DNA of 60,666 nucleotides from Chrysophaeum taylorii (lineage: Eukaryota; Sar; Pelagophyceae; Pelagomonadales; Pelagomonadaceae), in the NCBI GenBank assembly GCA_029834535.1, contig JAQMWT010000236.1, forward strand, positions 1-60,666, given 5' to 3'. The stretch's first letter is position 1, and each line of letters opens with the position of its first letter. The notes beneath the pieces are model-generated. The model worked only from the letters and a program-made list of their open reading frames with translations, was not told the origin of the DNA and ran no database searches. A program made the position numbers and the translations under genes. Below are positions 19,000 to 29,020 of the stretch, piece after piece.

Positions 19000-20372
19000 T
19001 CAGACGCGAAAGCCGAAGACCTCCTCGAGCTGTTCGCAGGACGTAAGTCGGTATTTCCTGGCCTGGTCCATCGCCTTCTCGCGTTGCTCTCGGGTTCTCA
19101 GGATTCTCGCCTGGTAAAAGAGCCGGCGCTGCTGCCTGAGGGAAAGAAGAAGAGTCAGACAACGTCCAAAACCCAAAAAAAAAGCACGCACTCCTTCTGC
19201 GAGTAGCAGCTGTAGCGCAAGGTGGTCTCAAACTCGTCCTTGACGAGCTGCTCGACGCGGGCGAGGGCGTACGAGTCGCGGGCGTGCTTGGCCTGGAAGC
19301 CATCGGCGACGTAGTAGGGAATGTCGCGCGGGACACCCCGCGTCTTAGTGGCGCGCTCGATATCGTACTTGCCCTTCTTCTCGAGGGAGAAGGGCGGGTC
19401 CTGGTACTGGCTCGGGTAGGTCCACATTGAGAGGACGACGAGCAGCAAGAGCGGGATGACCTGGAGAAGCTGCTGGATCTGGTTGGGGGGTGCGGCCGGG
19501 CGGCGCTGGCGCCTGTGTGCCTGAGCGCCGCGATGAGCGCGCGGGTCGATCCCGAAGAACATGTTGAAGATGTCCTCGGGCGAGACGTCGTCGTAGAACT
19601 CGGCGCCGTGCGGTGGGCGCCGGGGATCGCCGGCGCCCTCCTCGCCGTACCCCAGGTCGTAGGATCGCCTCTTCTGGGGGTCGCTAAGCACAGCGAAGGC
19701 AGTGCCGATCGCCTTGAAAGCTTCGTCGGCGTTTTGAGCCTTGTTCTTGTCGGGGTGGAACTTGAGCGCGAGCTTCCTGTACGATTTTTTTATCTCGTCC
19801 TCGCTCGCCGACTTGGACACGCCTAAAACCTCGTAGTGGCCCCGGCGCTTCTTTTCCAAGATCGCCTGCACGGCCCGCGCCTGCTCGTTCGTCGAACTCG
19901 CCGCGTCGCTCGTCTGTCGACGCGGCATATCGCCAGAACTGCCGTTCGTTCTGGGCGACTGCTCCGAGCCCGACTGCTGTGCGGCGTACCCTCGTTCCGC
20001 GCGCCTGAGAACATTCAGAGGTGGTGAAAAGACGACGTCGAGCGCGTCGCGTACGTCTTGAGCTCGGCTACCCCGGGTAGCGCGCCGTTTGCCTGTCGCG
20101 CGACTCTCAAGACTTCTGCGGGTGCTCCTCAAACGCGCCAGTCGAATGCTCTTGTCGCAGAACTTGATGCACAGCGCGAATTTACCTGCGACGGCGTGTT
20201 TGAACGCCGACGAGGAAAAACAATGCGCCCTACGTTCGGCATAGAATCCTTGTGCTCGCTCGTAGCATCGCGCGGCCTGAGGAGAGGGCACCTCACCCAC
20301 GCTTTGTTGCGCGACGCGCCTCATCCCGGTTTGCAACGTCCATGCCGCCGCTTGAAACGGTGGACCAACCAC
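19000..20372 (-). CDS. ER-membrane J-domain co-chaperone, DNAJB12/B14 type
   Basis: The model is complement(join(19000..19135,19192..20372)), 438 residues. The J-domain is at about 178-245 with the HPD tripeptide at 206-208, followed by a Gly/Arg-rich stretch. A single membrane helix (about 305-325, [13 protein letters not shown]) leads to a DUF1977-type C-terminal domain ([18 protein letters not shown], then [22 protein letters not shown]). A 56-nt intron (GTGCGT...CTCAG) joins this to [20 protein letters not shown], completing the domain. Such proteins recruit Hsp70 to the cytosolic face of the ER for membrane-protein quality control. The N-terminal 130 residues are uncertain: an alternative splice reading across 20.0-20.15 kb gives KSIRL joined to [18 protein letters not shown], which fits the family better than the unspliced frame. 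The start codon is therefore tentative. Confidence 0.8.
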
Positions 20373-20529
20373 GCCGACTCGAAGGAGATCGTCTCAAGGA
20401 CACACCACACCTCGTCGCCACGTCTCGCGCGCAGTGTACCACCGAGGTAAGGGTTCGGCGATCGACTCCTAGCCTCGGCCGCCCCGATCATTACACTTTT
20501 GGCGTTTCAAGGCGTGAATCTCTGTGAGT

Positions 20530-20935
20530 CTCAAGGGGAACGGGGAAAGTCGCGGGGACGGGGAAGAGAAGGTGCGGGGAGCAAGGAAGGTGCGGGGACG
20601 GGGAAGGTGCGGGGACGGGGAAGAGAAGGTGCGGGGAGCGAGGAAGGTGCGGGGACGGGGAAGGTGCGGGGAGCGGGGAAGGTGGCGGGGGCGGGGATGT
20701 GGCGGGGAGCGGGGAAGGTGCGGAGGCAGGGAAGATGCGGGGACCGAGGAAGGCGCTGGGTAGGGAAGGTGCGGGGAAGGGAAGGTGCGGTGGCGGGGAG
20801 ATGGCGGGGACGGGGATGTGGCGGGGACGAGGAAGGTGCGGGGGCGGGGAAGGCGCGGGGAGAGAAAGTGCGGGGGCGGGGAAGGTGCGGGGCGCAGGGA
20901 AGGTACGGGGCGCAGGGAAGGTGCGGGGACGGGGA
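20530..20935. repeat. G-rich minisatellite
   Basis: About 400 bp of imperfect tandem GGGGAAGGTGCGGGGACGG-like units (roughly 12-20 bp each) with nearly all guanines on the plus strand. Runs of four G recur closely enough to form G-quadruplexes. The long open frames in both orientations are consequences of the repeat. Confidence 0.9.
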
Positions 20936-21157
20936 TTTATTTCCCCCTTTCGACTCTCGGGGCGTGATAAAGTTTAGAGACAAGCGAAGATGCGGCCGCC
21001 AGCCAACTAGGTCGTCGTCACTACCTAGTGGTCAATCAACTTCGAGGGAGGGAGGGAGGGAGGAAGGAGCGTCGCCGATTTTTGCTTTGAGGTGGCGAGG
21101 GGGAGCCGCCGCCGTTTCTTGCGACGGACCTCATTCTCAGTTGTGTCAGTCACACTC

Positions 21158-21857
21158 TCACCGCGGTCCTGCTGCGCCTTGTTGTTCCGATGCCCGCGCG
21201 GCCTGGGAACTTTGATCGACGATGGGGTGATGATGACTCACGGCGTCGGTCGCGATCAGCTTCGCGCCTGAGGAGGAGAGAGGTAAGCAGCTCCCGAAAA
21301 CGGATCGCACGTGCTATGGGATCGATGACTTCGATGCGACCTTGGAACCCGACGATCATCGCAGCGTCGCGTTCGGCGGGCTTGGAAGCGGGGTAAGGGA
21401 GCCTACGGTACGAGCTCACACGGAGGGAGTGGCGACTCACTCGGCGGCCTGCTCGATCGCCGAGACCGCGCCTTCGATGGCAGCCGCCTGGTCGCGGTTC
21501 CAACGCACCGCGTTCGCTCACTTGTTGGCCGTAGATATCGGCGAGGTTCGAAAATTCTATTAATTCGTCGGAGAGCATGCACTTCTTGAGAGTGTCGTTG
21601 GTCGTCGCCGATCGCATCTCTTCGGCCACGGTGGCGAGCTGGTGCCGCGCCTCGAGGAGCTGGGCCCGCGCGATCGCGATGGCGACCGTCGCGGCCTTGG
21701 CGTTTGCTTTGATGGCAACCTTGGATCGCATCGCCTGCCCGCCCTCGTCGAGAAGCTTCTTTCCCTCGACCAACCTGCGAGGCACTGTCGAGGGAGAGAC
21801 AAAAAATTGTTGGGCTCACGTCTCGAAGCGCCTCCGGGTCGCTTCGAGCGCCTCCAT
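21158..21857 (-). CDS. Conserved-looking helical protein in five exons, unknown function
   Basis: The hand-built model is complement(join(21158..21267,21302..21402,21441..21487,21522..21774,21820..21857)), total 549 nt, exactly 182 codons plus stop. Introns are 34, 38, 34 and 45 nt; the first-transcribed three start GTGAG and the last starts GTTTT. All end in AG, and the frame is kept across all four. The product starts MEALEATRRRFETLVEGKK and is Ala/Glu/Arg-rich and strongly helical (residues about 1-110: KVAIKANAKAATVAIAIARA, then ATVAEEM). A second helical part follows (AAAIEGAVSAIEQAAE, then AAMIVGFQGRIEVIDPIARA). There is no signal or membrane segment. I do not recognise the family. Its start codon lies 80 bp from that of the divergent glycosyltransferase gene. 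Confidence 0.6.
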
Positions 21858-21937
21858 GATGATGATGATGATGGTGGTCACCAAAGAAAACCCACCAACC
21901 CTTACTTACCCGCGGCGGCGTTCCCAACGCCGCGGCA

Positions 21938-24637
21938 ATGTTTTTCAAGCGCCTCGCCGTTGTGTTCTGCGGCCACCCGCGCTCCTTCTTGGACCCCGAG
22001 ATTCGTCGGAACGTTCTGCGTCTCGGTGTCGGGCCCTTATGCGCCGACGCGACCTGCGACCTGTTCGTCTTGGTGTCTCGCACCGACGCGAGCCTGTTCG
22101 ACGAGACGGCGCCGTCGCGCGTCCGCGCGCGCAACGTGACGGCCGCCGAAATTCGGGGGATGCTCAAAGGGTACCGCGCGACGGTGCGCGATGTTGAAAA
22201 CCCGCCGCCGACGCCCGCGAGGGCAGCAGACTGTCCCTACCCGAGGCCCGCCTCGGCGCTCGGATACGAGCTCGCCAACGCCGCGGCGGCCTTTGCTATG
22301 GTTCGGGAGTCGGATGGAACGTACGACGCGATCGTACGCATGCGGTTCGATGCGGTATGGGTTCGACCAGCGCCGAGCCTCGCTGCCCTCCTTGGAACTA
22401 CCACCAACGAGGTGATAGTCCCGCGCCACCACTTCCCCGTCAACAACCACTTCGCCGTCGTGCCGTTTGACCTCGCGGAGGCCTATTTCGAGGGGCCTCT
22501 CGCGCTCTGGGCGTCGTGCGACGTCGCGTGGGCCCCCGGCAAGATGCTCGACAATCCGGAGGGCCTCTTGTTGAAGAGCCTGCTCGACCGGAACGTCGCG
22601 ATTCGCAGAATCGACCTCTATCTCACCATTTATAGGCCCGGAACGGGGGGCGGCGCCGAATGCGTCCGGCTGCGCGCCTACGGCGGCACCGTCGCCGCCG
22701 AGTGCGCGTGCGGGTTTCCCTCGGTCGACCCGGCCAAACACAGAAGCAACCTACGGGAGGACGCCGGCTTCTTCTACACGTTCGACAACGTATACGGCGA
22801 CGCCGGCAACAAGCTCCAGATCGCGGTGTCGGAGGCTACCTACCGTGACGACGTCCGCCGCGCGTGCGCCGGCTTGGACCCGCCGGATCCGTGCCTCGAG
22901 CACGAGACGGCGCTCGCGCGGGCTTTTGAGGTCCTCGCGGCCTCCCGAGCCCGTCGCAACATCTTGTGGGACGACAGCTTCATCTCTTCCTCCAAGTTCG
23001 CGGGCTTCGCGATCGACACCCTCGACCAATGGAACGCCTGGGTGCGGGACCCCCACCGCTTCTTCAGGGTAAATATCGACGAGCTCGAGACGGAGCTCGA
23101 CTCCTCTGACGAAAAAGAAGACGACTGCTGCGCGCCGCTCGAGGAGACGGTCGTCGTCGACGCCTCTGTATTTCAGCTTCGTTTCACGCCGACGAATGCG
23201 ACCATCGATACCCAAATCCACGCGCTCTGCGCCGCGAGCGACCTCGACGACGCGAACTGCGCATTCTTGTTGTCGCGCGCTCGCGATCGATGGCGCCGAG
23301 AACGACGCGACTGTCCGCCCCCCGCGGGAGACCCCGACGCCTCGTGGCCACCACCACTGCAAGAACAAGAAGAAGAAGAAGAAGAAGAAGAAGAAGAGCA
23401 CACGCACGACGACGGAGGCGCACCAGCTCCTTCTTTTCGCGCGCCGGCGCCGCTCGACTGGCTCGAAGAGGCAGCGCGACGCCGGCCGGCGCCGCCGTCG
23501 AAGACTATGGAACCGCCCGCGTGGACGCCGCCGGCGCGCGGACTCGCGGCCAAGTTGGCCGACGAGGTGACGGCGCCGTGGCGCGGCCGGGGCGTCACTC
23601 GCGACGAGGTCGAGCGAGCCGAAGCCAGCAGCCCGGATTGCGTGCTGCTGCAAGTGATCGACGGCGCCGTCAGAGTCCGCGCGAGCGCCGAGAAGCGCGC
23701 CGCGTGGAACGCGAGCTCTCTCTCGCGGCCGTGGCGCGCCCGTCGACGCCGCGCAGCCGTCGAGCTCGTCGCCTCGGTGGCTACCGCGATCGGCCGAGAC
23801 CTCGAAGTCGCGTTCTGCCCGACCGACTGCGTCGTCGGGAGCACGGGGACGTTTTACCGGCACCACGACGCCCACGTTCACGCCGTGCCCGCGCTCACGT
23901 TGGTTGGGTGCGCCGGCTCGCACAACATTCCGTTTCCGGTGTTTGGAAACGTCCGCGGCGGCGACCTCAACGAAAGCGTCGCCAACTGGGACCGCCTCGC
24001 GACCTCGACGCTTGCGCCGAATCGAGACCGGTACCCACCATGGGTTGACCGCGACCCTCGCGCCATTTTTCGCGGCCAGACCAAAGGCCAGTCGTGTTGG
24101 CGGCGACGAAACGACGAGGGCGTCGGCCCTCAGGTCGCTTCTTTGGATCCCGCGTGCGGCCGCCGCAGACTCCGCGTCGTCGCGTCGCGACGGCCTGACC
24201 GCTTCGACGTCGACTACGACCACGTCCCGCTTCTCGCCCAGGAGAGGTACCGATACCAGATCTACGCGGAGGGCCACTGCGGCTGGTCCGACCGCCTTCG
24301 TTATTTGTTATTTCTCAACGTCGGGCTCTTCTTCCAGGAGACATTTTGCCGCGAATTCTTCGCCCTCGGGCTTCGGCCGTGGGTCCACTACGTTCCGCTC
24401 GACTACCACTTCGACAACCTCGCCGCCGCCCATTCCTGGGCCCAAGAACATCCGCGCGAAATGCAGCGGATCGTCGCCAACATGAACGCCTACGCCGAGG
24501 CGATCCTCTCTGCGGCCGCCATCCGGGCCTACGCGGTCGCCGTTTTGACCGACCTCGCGATCGCCCTCTCCTACACCCCACGCCCGCGCGACGCGACTCT
24601 CGCCGTCCAAGACTATCTAAATCTTGTGGACAAATAA
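21938..24637 (+). CDS. Two-domain glycosyltransferase with CAP10/GT90-type C-terminal half
   Basis: The 899-residue product has two recognisable halves. Residues about 5-270 resemble nucleotide-sugar glycosyltransferases: RLAVVFCGHPRSFLD at the start, then YDAIVRMRFDAVWV, a strand-D-x-x pattern typical of GT-A folds. Residues about 640-890 carry the CAP10/KDELC/POGLUT (GT90) signature: AIFRGQTKGQSC, YRYQIYAEGHCGWSDRLRYLL (about 770-790), FFQETFCREFFALGLRPWVHYVPL and FDNLAAAHSWAQEH. GT90 enzymes transfer xylose or glucose to proteins or polysaccharides. A Glu-rich run (about 480-490, GAA repeat) separates the halves. No clear signal peptide is visible, which is odd for a GT90 enzyme, so an upstream exon may be missing. 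The stop codon is 8 bp before the next ATG. Confidence 0.72.
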   Translation: MFFKRLAVVFCGHPRSFLDPEIRRNVLRLGVGPLCADATCDLFVLVSRTDASLFDETAPSRVRARNVTAAEIRGMLKGYRATVRDVENPPPTPARAADCPYPRPASALGYELANAAAAFAMVRESDGTYDAIVRMRFDAVWVRPAPSLAALLGTTTNEVIVPRHHFPVNNHFAVVPFDLAEAYFEGPLALWASCDVAWAPGKMLDNPEGLLLKSLLDRNVAIRRIDLYLTIYRPGTGGGAECVRLRAYGGTVAAECACGFPSVDPAKHRSNLREDAGFFYTFDNVYGDAGNKLQIAVSEATYRDDVRRACAGLDPPDPCLEHETALARAFEVLAASRARRNILWDDSFISSSKFAGFAIDTLDQWNAWVRDPHRFFRVNIDELETELDSSDEKEDDCCAPLEETVVVDASVFQLRFTPTNATIDTQIHALCAASDLDDANCAFLLSRARDRWRRERRDCPPPAGDPDASWPPPLQEQEEEEEEEEEEHTHDDGGAPAPSFRAPAPLDWLEEAARRRPAPPSKTMEPPAWTPPARGLAAKLADEVTAPWRGRGVTRDEVERAEASSPDCVLLQVIDGAVRVRASAEKRAAWNASSLSRPWRARRRRAAVELVASVATAIGRDLEVAFCPTDCVVGSTGTFYRHHDAHVHAVPALTLVGCAGSHNIPFPVFGNVRGGDLNESVANWDRLATSTLAPNRDRYPPWVDRDPRAIFRGQTKGQSCWRRRNDEGVGPQVASLDPACGRRRLRVVASRRPDRFDVDYDHVPLLAQERYRYQIYAEGHCGWSDRLRYLLFLNVGLFFQETFCREFFALGLRPWVHYVPLDYHFDNLAAAHSWAQEHPREMQRIVANMNAYAEAILSAAAIRAYAVAVLTDLAIALSYTPRPRDATLAVQDYLNLVDK

Positions 24638-24645
24638 ATAGATAG

Positions 24646-26429
24646 ATGGAAGTGCGTCCTGTTGCGGCGGAGATTAATGCCGTGGAGATCTTGAATTGCT
24701 CGGTGCCGGCGCTCTTGGCGTCGCCGGCGCAGCAGGAATGCATCCGCGGTCTCCTCCGCGAGCACGGGTTTTTGTTGATGCGGGGGGTGGCCTCTCTGAG
24801 TCCCGGCGAGGAGGAGGCCTTGATGAAGTTGTTCCCCTACGACGACGTCGCGGCCGTTCGCGATGTGTCGGGGCCGTACCACGCGCCGGGGACGGGTATC
24901 ATCGAAACGGTCCGGAACGGGGTGACCGTCGGGGCGGCGCGGTGGAAAATACCGGCGCATCCGGTAATACAGCTCCAGGGGAACGGCGCCGTAAAGTCGC
25001 ATTACGGCGTCGAAGACGGGTGGCTCGCGTCGCGGTGGGAAACGCGCGAGTGGCACACGGACGGGTGCCACGACGTCCCGGCGTCGACGTGGCCGCCGGT
25101 CGCGACGTCGATGTACTGTTTCGCGACGCCGAGCGAGGCCGGCGAGACGCTCTTCGCGAGCGGGCGGCGTATCCTCGACGCCTTGAGCGAGGATTTGCGG
25201 GACGTCGCGTTGCGGCTCGACGCGGTCTACGACCTCGCGTTGCGACCGATGGAAAAAGACGGCTGCCGGGCGGCCAGGTCGTCCGGGGTTGTTCCCGGAG
25301 AGCTCACCAACCAGTTTCCGATCGTTATTCTCGACCAGAAGAGGAGACCGAGCCTCTACGTCGCGCCCGCTTTCACGCGATATCTCGTCGATGCCGAGAC
25401 GGGCGAACGGTGGACGCCCGAGGCTTCGCAGGCGTTTTTGGGTCGCGTGCTCCGGGCGGGAATGAAGTCTATTTACGCGCACTTCTGGAACCCGAACGAT
25501 TTTGTCGTCTGGGACAATCGCCAGATGGTGCACTCGGCTACGCCGTCGGACCTCTACGAGGGCCAAGCTCGGCTCTTCCACCGCGTCCGCATGTCGTCGC
25601 GCGTCCCGATCGTCGCCGCGCGGCGGAGAGATGAGGGTGGTGACCTTTCGCTCTACTACGAGTGGTTTTGGGCTCTCGAGCAGCTCCTCGCGCGCGGTTC
25701 GATCCTCCTCGGCGGCTCGGCCAGCCTCGCCTCGACGACCGGCGGCGGAGCGCTCGTCTTGCTGCCGCTGCTGCTGCTGCCTCGGAAGAAGAATAACGGT
25801 CTACCTCTTCGCGTTTCCCACGCTCTGAACCTCGTCGTCCGCGCCCGTAAACTACCCGCGGTCTGGGACTACGAGTTCTGGGCGGGGCTGACCGATCTCT
25901 CGGTCCTCGCGGACGCGCTGCCCGCGCTGCGCGCGCAGTGGATCTTCTTGTACTACGCGACGGCCTTCTACAAGCTGACGACGAGCTTCCTTAGTACTTC
26001 GACGAGCTGCGCCCCAATCTTTGTCTTGTCGCTCCTCGACTCGGTCGCGCCCCGAAGAGGTCCTTGTTGTTCTTCTTATGTCTTGCGGTGGCTCAACCGC
26101 CTGTCGGCCCCGGCCACCATCGTCGTCGAGCTCGCAATCCCGACGCTTCTCTGGCTTCGCCCGCCGGCCGGCGTGATCCTCGCGGCCGCATTTCACCAGC
26201 TTATTGCTCTCGCGCCCCCCCCCAACAACGCCGGCGGCTTCAGCGTTGCCGTCGCCGTCCGCTTAACCCTCTTCCTGAAACCTCGAGAAAAAGTGGTTTC
26301 TAAGACAGGAGCTCTTTTTGCTCTCGTCTTCGTCACGCTCGCAACCGAGCTCGCCCACCGCCGCGGCGGCGACTGGCCGCTCGCGGTCGCGACGCTCATG
26401 AATGTCCTTCTCGTCCTAGCGGCACTCTC

Positions 26430-26460
<31 letters not shown>

Positions 26461-26979
26461 TGCACTCGAAAACGACGATTTTGGAATATTAAAAACGGAA
26501 CCCTCCTCGCGCTCGCGTTTGCCTACGTCGCGCTGCCCATCCTGGGCCTCCAAGATATGGGGGCGCCGACGATGTTCGCCAATCTCAGGGTCTACGGCGG
26601 TTCGAACCACGTAATCGCCCCGACGTCACTTCTCGTCCGCCCCAAGCTTCTCCGTCTCGAGGTCTCGACGTCTCGAACCATCAACGAGATCCACCCGAAC
26701 GAGGTCGCGCACTCGAAGCGCCTCACCGCCTGGCTCCGCACCTCGGGTCATTCGGGACGCCAGTTCGCGCCGTACGTCGCGAGGGCCGTGGGCATCACCT
26801 TTTCCCCCAATCGCACCTCCCTCGCGACGCCCCTTCTCCTGCCTGATCTCGAGCTCCGCCGTCTTCTCGCCGAGGCAAATGCCAACGGCGAGACCGACTA
26901 TCTCATCCAGTACACTAAGCTACCCTCGGGCGACCGAGTCTTCTTTGACGCCGCGACCAACACCTGCGTCCTCTCGTCG

Positions 26980-27012
<33 letters not shown>

Positions 27013-27138
27013 TCATCCGAGTGCGCGCCCGACGAGCCGCCCCTCAATCCGGGCCTTCCCTGGTGGCAACGCAAAACTTTGCTCTTCTTCTCCTTCCCCG
27101 TCGACGCCGACGCCCGCGAACTCGGCTGCGTCTCCTGA
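24646..27138 (+). CDS. TauD/TfdA-like Fe(II)/2-oxoglutarate dioxygenase fused to a multi-pass membrane domain
   Basis: Residues 1-325 form a TauD-type dioxygenase: EWHTDGCHD with iron ligands His137 and Asp139, distal ligand His296 in WDNRQMVHSAT, and the 2-oxoglutarate Arg in FHRVRM (about 313). The chemistry expected is hydroxylation coupled to decarboxylation of 2-oxoglutarate; the substrate is unknown. From about 340 to 660 there are six or more hydrophobic helices, including DYEFWAGLTDLSVLADALPA and IFLYYATAFYKLTTSFLSTS. This resembles the HTTM/VKGC-like membrane domain of vitamin K-dependent carboxylase relatives. A soluble tail of about 170 residues follows, including FANLRVYGGSNHV. 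Short poly-Gln and poly-Ser tracts come from CAG and TCA repeats. I know of no standard protein with this arrangement. The ATG lies 8 bp after the glycosyltransferase stop codon. Confidence 0.7.
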
Positions 27139-27339
27139 CGCCTCACGAGTCGTCGATCGGGTGGGAATCCATTATCCTTATTATGAGAAGAACAAAGCCG
27201 CTGCTGCAAAGCTGCAAAGCTGCTGCTTCTTCTTCTTCTTCTTCAAGCGACGACGACGACGACGACACTGGCGGGCTCGAGATCGGCGCGATACGTAAAG
27301 AAGGAACTGAAGTAGTTTTTTTTCTCGGGAGTGAGGAGG

Positions 27340-28803
27340 CTACGTATACCACTGCGTGCCTTTGAGGGGGTGGTGCGTACGAACGACCCCCCCCTCGTTG
27401 GCGACGGCGGCGGCGTGGTCTCTGTCGACCTTGGCTTGGAGCTTGGCCTCGAGGTAGGCGGCCTGACGCTCGTCGGCCCGCAGGTTGGCCTTGGTGGCCA
27501 TCTGATCGCGGACCTCGAGCATGTTTGCTTTGTAGACAGCCTGGCGTCTCGCGAGCTTTTCGTCCTCCTGGCGATCGAGGTCTTCGCGCTGGCGTCGCAA
27601 GGCTTCGACCTCGGCTCTGCGCTCCGCCTTTTCGTCGATCAGAGCTCGACGCTGGCGCGCGAGCTGCTCCTGGCGACCAGCGTTAACCTGGGCCATCAGG
27701 TAGGCGCGGGCCTCGGCCTGCTTGCGTTGCTCGTCGTCCTTTTGCTTCCAGATGCGGTTCTCGATCTCGAGGCGCTCGGCGGTAATCTTGGCGTCGTCTT
27801 CCTCCTGCTTTTTCGCAAAACCGTCGAGGTACGACTTGTAGCGGCGAGCCATTTCCTCCTCGTTTTCGGCTTTGGCCTCGTCGCGCCGATTCGCCTCCTC
27901 CTCGCACTTGAGCGCGTAGTCCAGCAACAAGAGGTCCCTGCGCTTTTCCTCCTCGGCTCGGCGCGTTCGCGCGGCCTGCTGCGCGCGATTGAACTCCTGG
28001 ACGCCGAGACCCCGGTCGCGGGCCTCCTCCCGCGCCTTGTGTGCCGCCTCCTGGTCGGCCGCCCTCGCACGTCCCAAGTCCGCGAGCTCCTCGGCGTCCT
28101 CCTGTTCTCGCTTGCGACGACGCTCCTCCTCGCGGCGTCGTCGGTCCTCGACTTGCTCCTCGAGCGCCGTCTTCACCTCGCGCGCGCGCGACCGCGTCCC
28201 GTCCACCTTGGCCTTCTCGTCCTCGTCGGCCTGCTTGAGCCGCGCCTTCCAGTCCTCCACGTACCGCGCCTCCTCCTCCTGCGCGGCCGCCCGCGCCAGC
28301 GCCTTGGCCGCCGTCTGCGATTCTCGCTCGGCCTCGACGACCTTCGCGACCGCTTCCGAGTCTCGCGATCGCACGTCGTCGCACGCGGCGCGCCGCTGCC
28401 GCCGGTAGCACTCGGCCACGTATTCCCGCCGCTCCTTCTCCCGCTTCTCGGAAAGCAAGCGCGCGCGCTCGGACAGCCGCGCCTTGCGCATCTCCGCCGT
28501 TTCCCCCGCCTCGCGCGCCGCCGCCCGGTACGCGGCCGCCTCCTCGTTCAACAGCGCCGCCAGCCGTAGGCGCCGATCCGTCAAATCGCGCCGCCGACGC
28601 TCCTTCAACGCATCCACCCGCCGCTCCCGCTGCGACTTTTCGATCACCGCCTCCGTCTTATTTTCCCACAGAGCGCGCTGCGTCGTCTTCACCACCTCCA
28701 AGTTCCGACGAACCGTCTCCTCGATTCGGCTCTCGTATTGCCGCCGCTTCTCCATCTCCTCGATCGGACGCGACCCGCGACGCTGGTGGTGGGGACCCCT
28801 CAT
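27340..28803 (-). CDS. CFAP53: CFAP53 (CCDC11)-like ciliary microtubule inner protein
   Basis: The 487-residue protein is almost wholly charged coiled coil of the trichohyalin-plectin-homology type. It carries the CFAP53-like stretch AEMRKARLSERARLLSEKRE (about residues 103-122) and the preceding RLRLAALLNEEAAAYRAAAR. It ends with the short HHPLKGTQWY tail typical of such proteins. CFAP53 lies inside the A-tubule of axonemal doublet microtubules and supports cilium stability and beating. MNS1 is a related alternative, but the N-terminal block fits CFAP53 better. There is no intron in the open frame. A second inner-tubule protein candidate is encoded at 51.7-52.0 kb. Confidence 0.78.
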   Translation of the reverse strand: MRGPHHQRRGSRPIEEMEKRRQYESRIEETVRRNLEVVKTTQRALWENKTEAVIEKSQRERRVDALKERRRRDLTDRRLRLAALLNEEAAAYRAAAREAGETAEMRKARLSERARLLSEKREKERREYVAECYRRQRRAACDDVRSRDSEAVAKVVEAERESQTAAKALARAAAQEEEARYVEDWKARLKQADEDEKAKVDGTRSRAREVKTALEEQVEDRRRREEERRRKREQEDAEELADLGRARAADQEAAHKAREEARDRGLGVQEFNRAQQAARTRRAEEEKRRDLLLLDYALKCEEEANRRDEAKAENEEEMARRYKSYLDGFAKKQEEDDAKITAERLEIENRIWKQKDDEQRKQAEARAYLMAQVNAGRQEQLARQRRALIDEKAERRAEVEALRRQREDLDRQEDEKLARRQAVYKANMLEVRDQMATKANLRADERQAAYLEAKLQAKVDRDHAAAVANEGGVVRTHHPLKGTQWYT

Positions 28804-29020
28804 GCTTTGCGCTTCTTATGAGGGAGGAGGACCCGCCGCCGTAACAAGTTCGTTGGTTGCACCGTCTTGTTAAACAAACAAACAAACAAACAAACTCGGA
28901 TTCGAAAGATTTGTTCCTTTCCCAACAACAAATCAACAACAACGGTCGCCTAGGGTTCGGAAAAAGAGAAGAAGAAGAATAGGGGGTATTGATTGATTTG
29001 ATTTGACTCGAGTCAAGTCA
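28804..29020. other. Upstream region of CFAP53 with GTTT-type repeats
   Basis: Contains an (AAAC)n run at about 28873-28895 and otherwise no recognisable feature. Confidence 0.5.

Noticed and set aside
20499..21215. Long plus-strand open frame across the G-rich minisatellite
   Set aside because: Gly/Arg/Glu repeats are created by the DNA repeat; both strands are open.
21905..21938. Strong donor-like GTAAGTAAG on the minus strand upstream of the five-exon gene
   Set aside because: Would require an upstream exon inside the convincingly coding plus-strand glycosyltransferase start; no acceptor precedes the chosen ATG.
22751..24277. 508-codon minus-strand open frame opposite the glycosyltransferase
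   Set aside because: Composition is that of an antisense shadow (Arg/Val/Ala), with a Phe run from the GAA repeat; the plus-strand protein has clear GT90 motifs.
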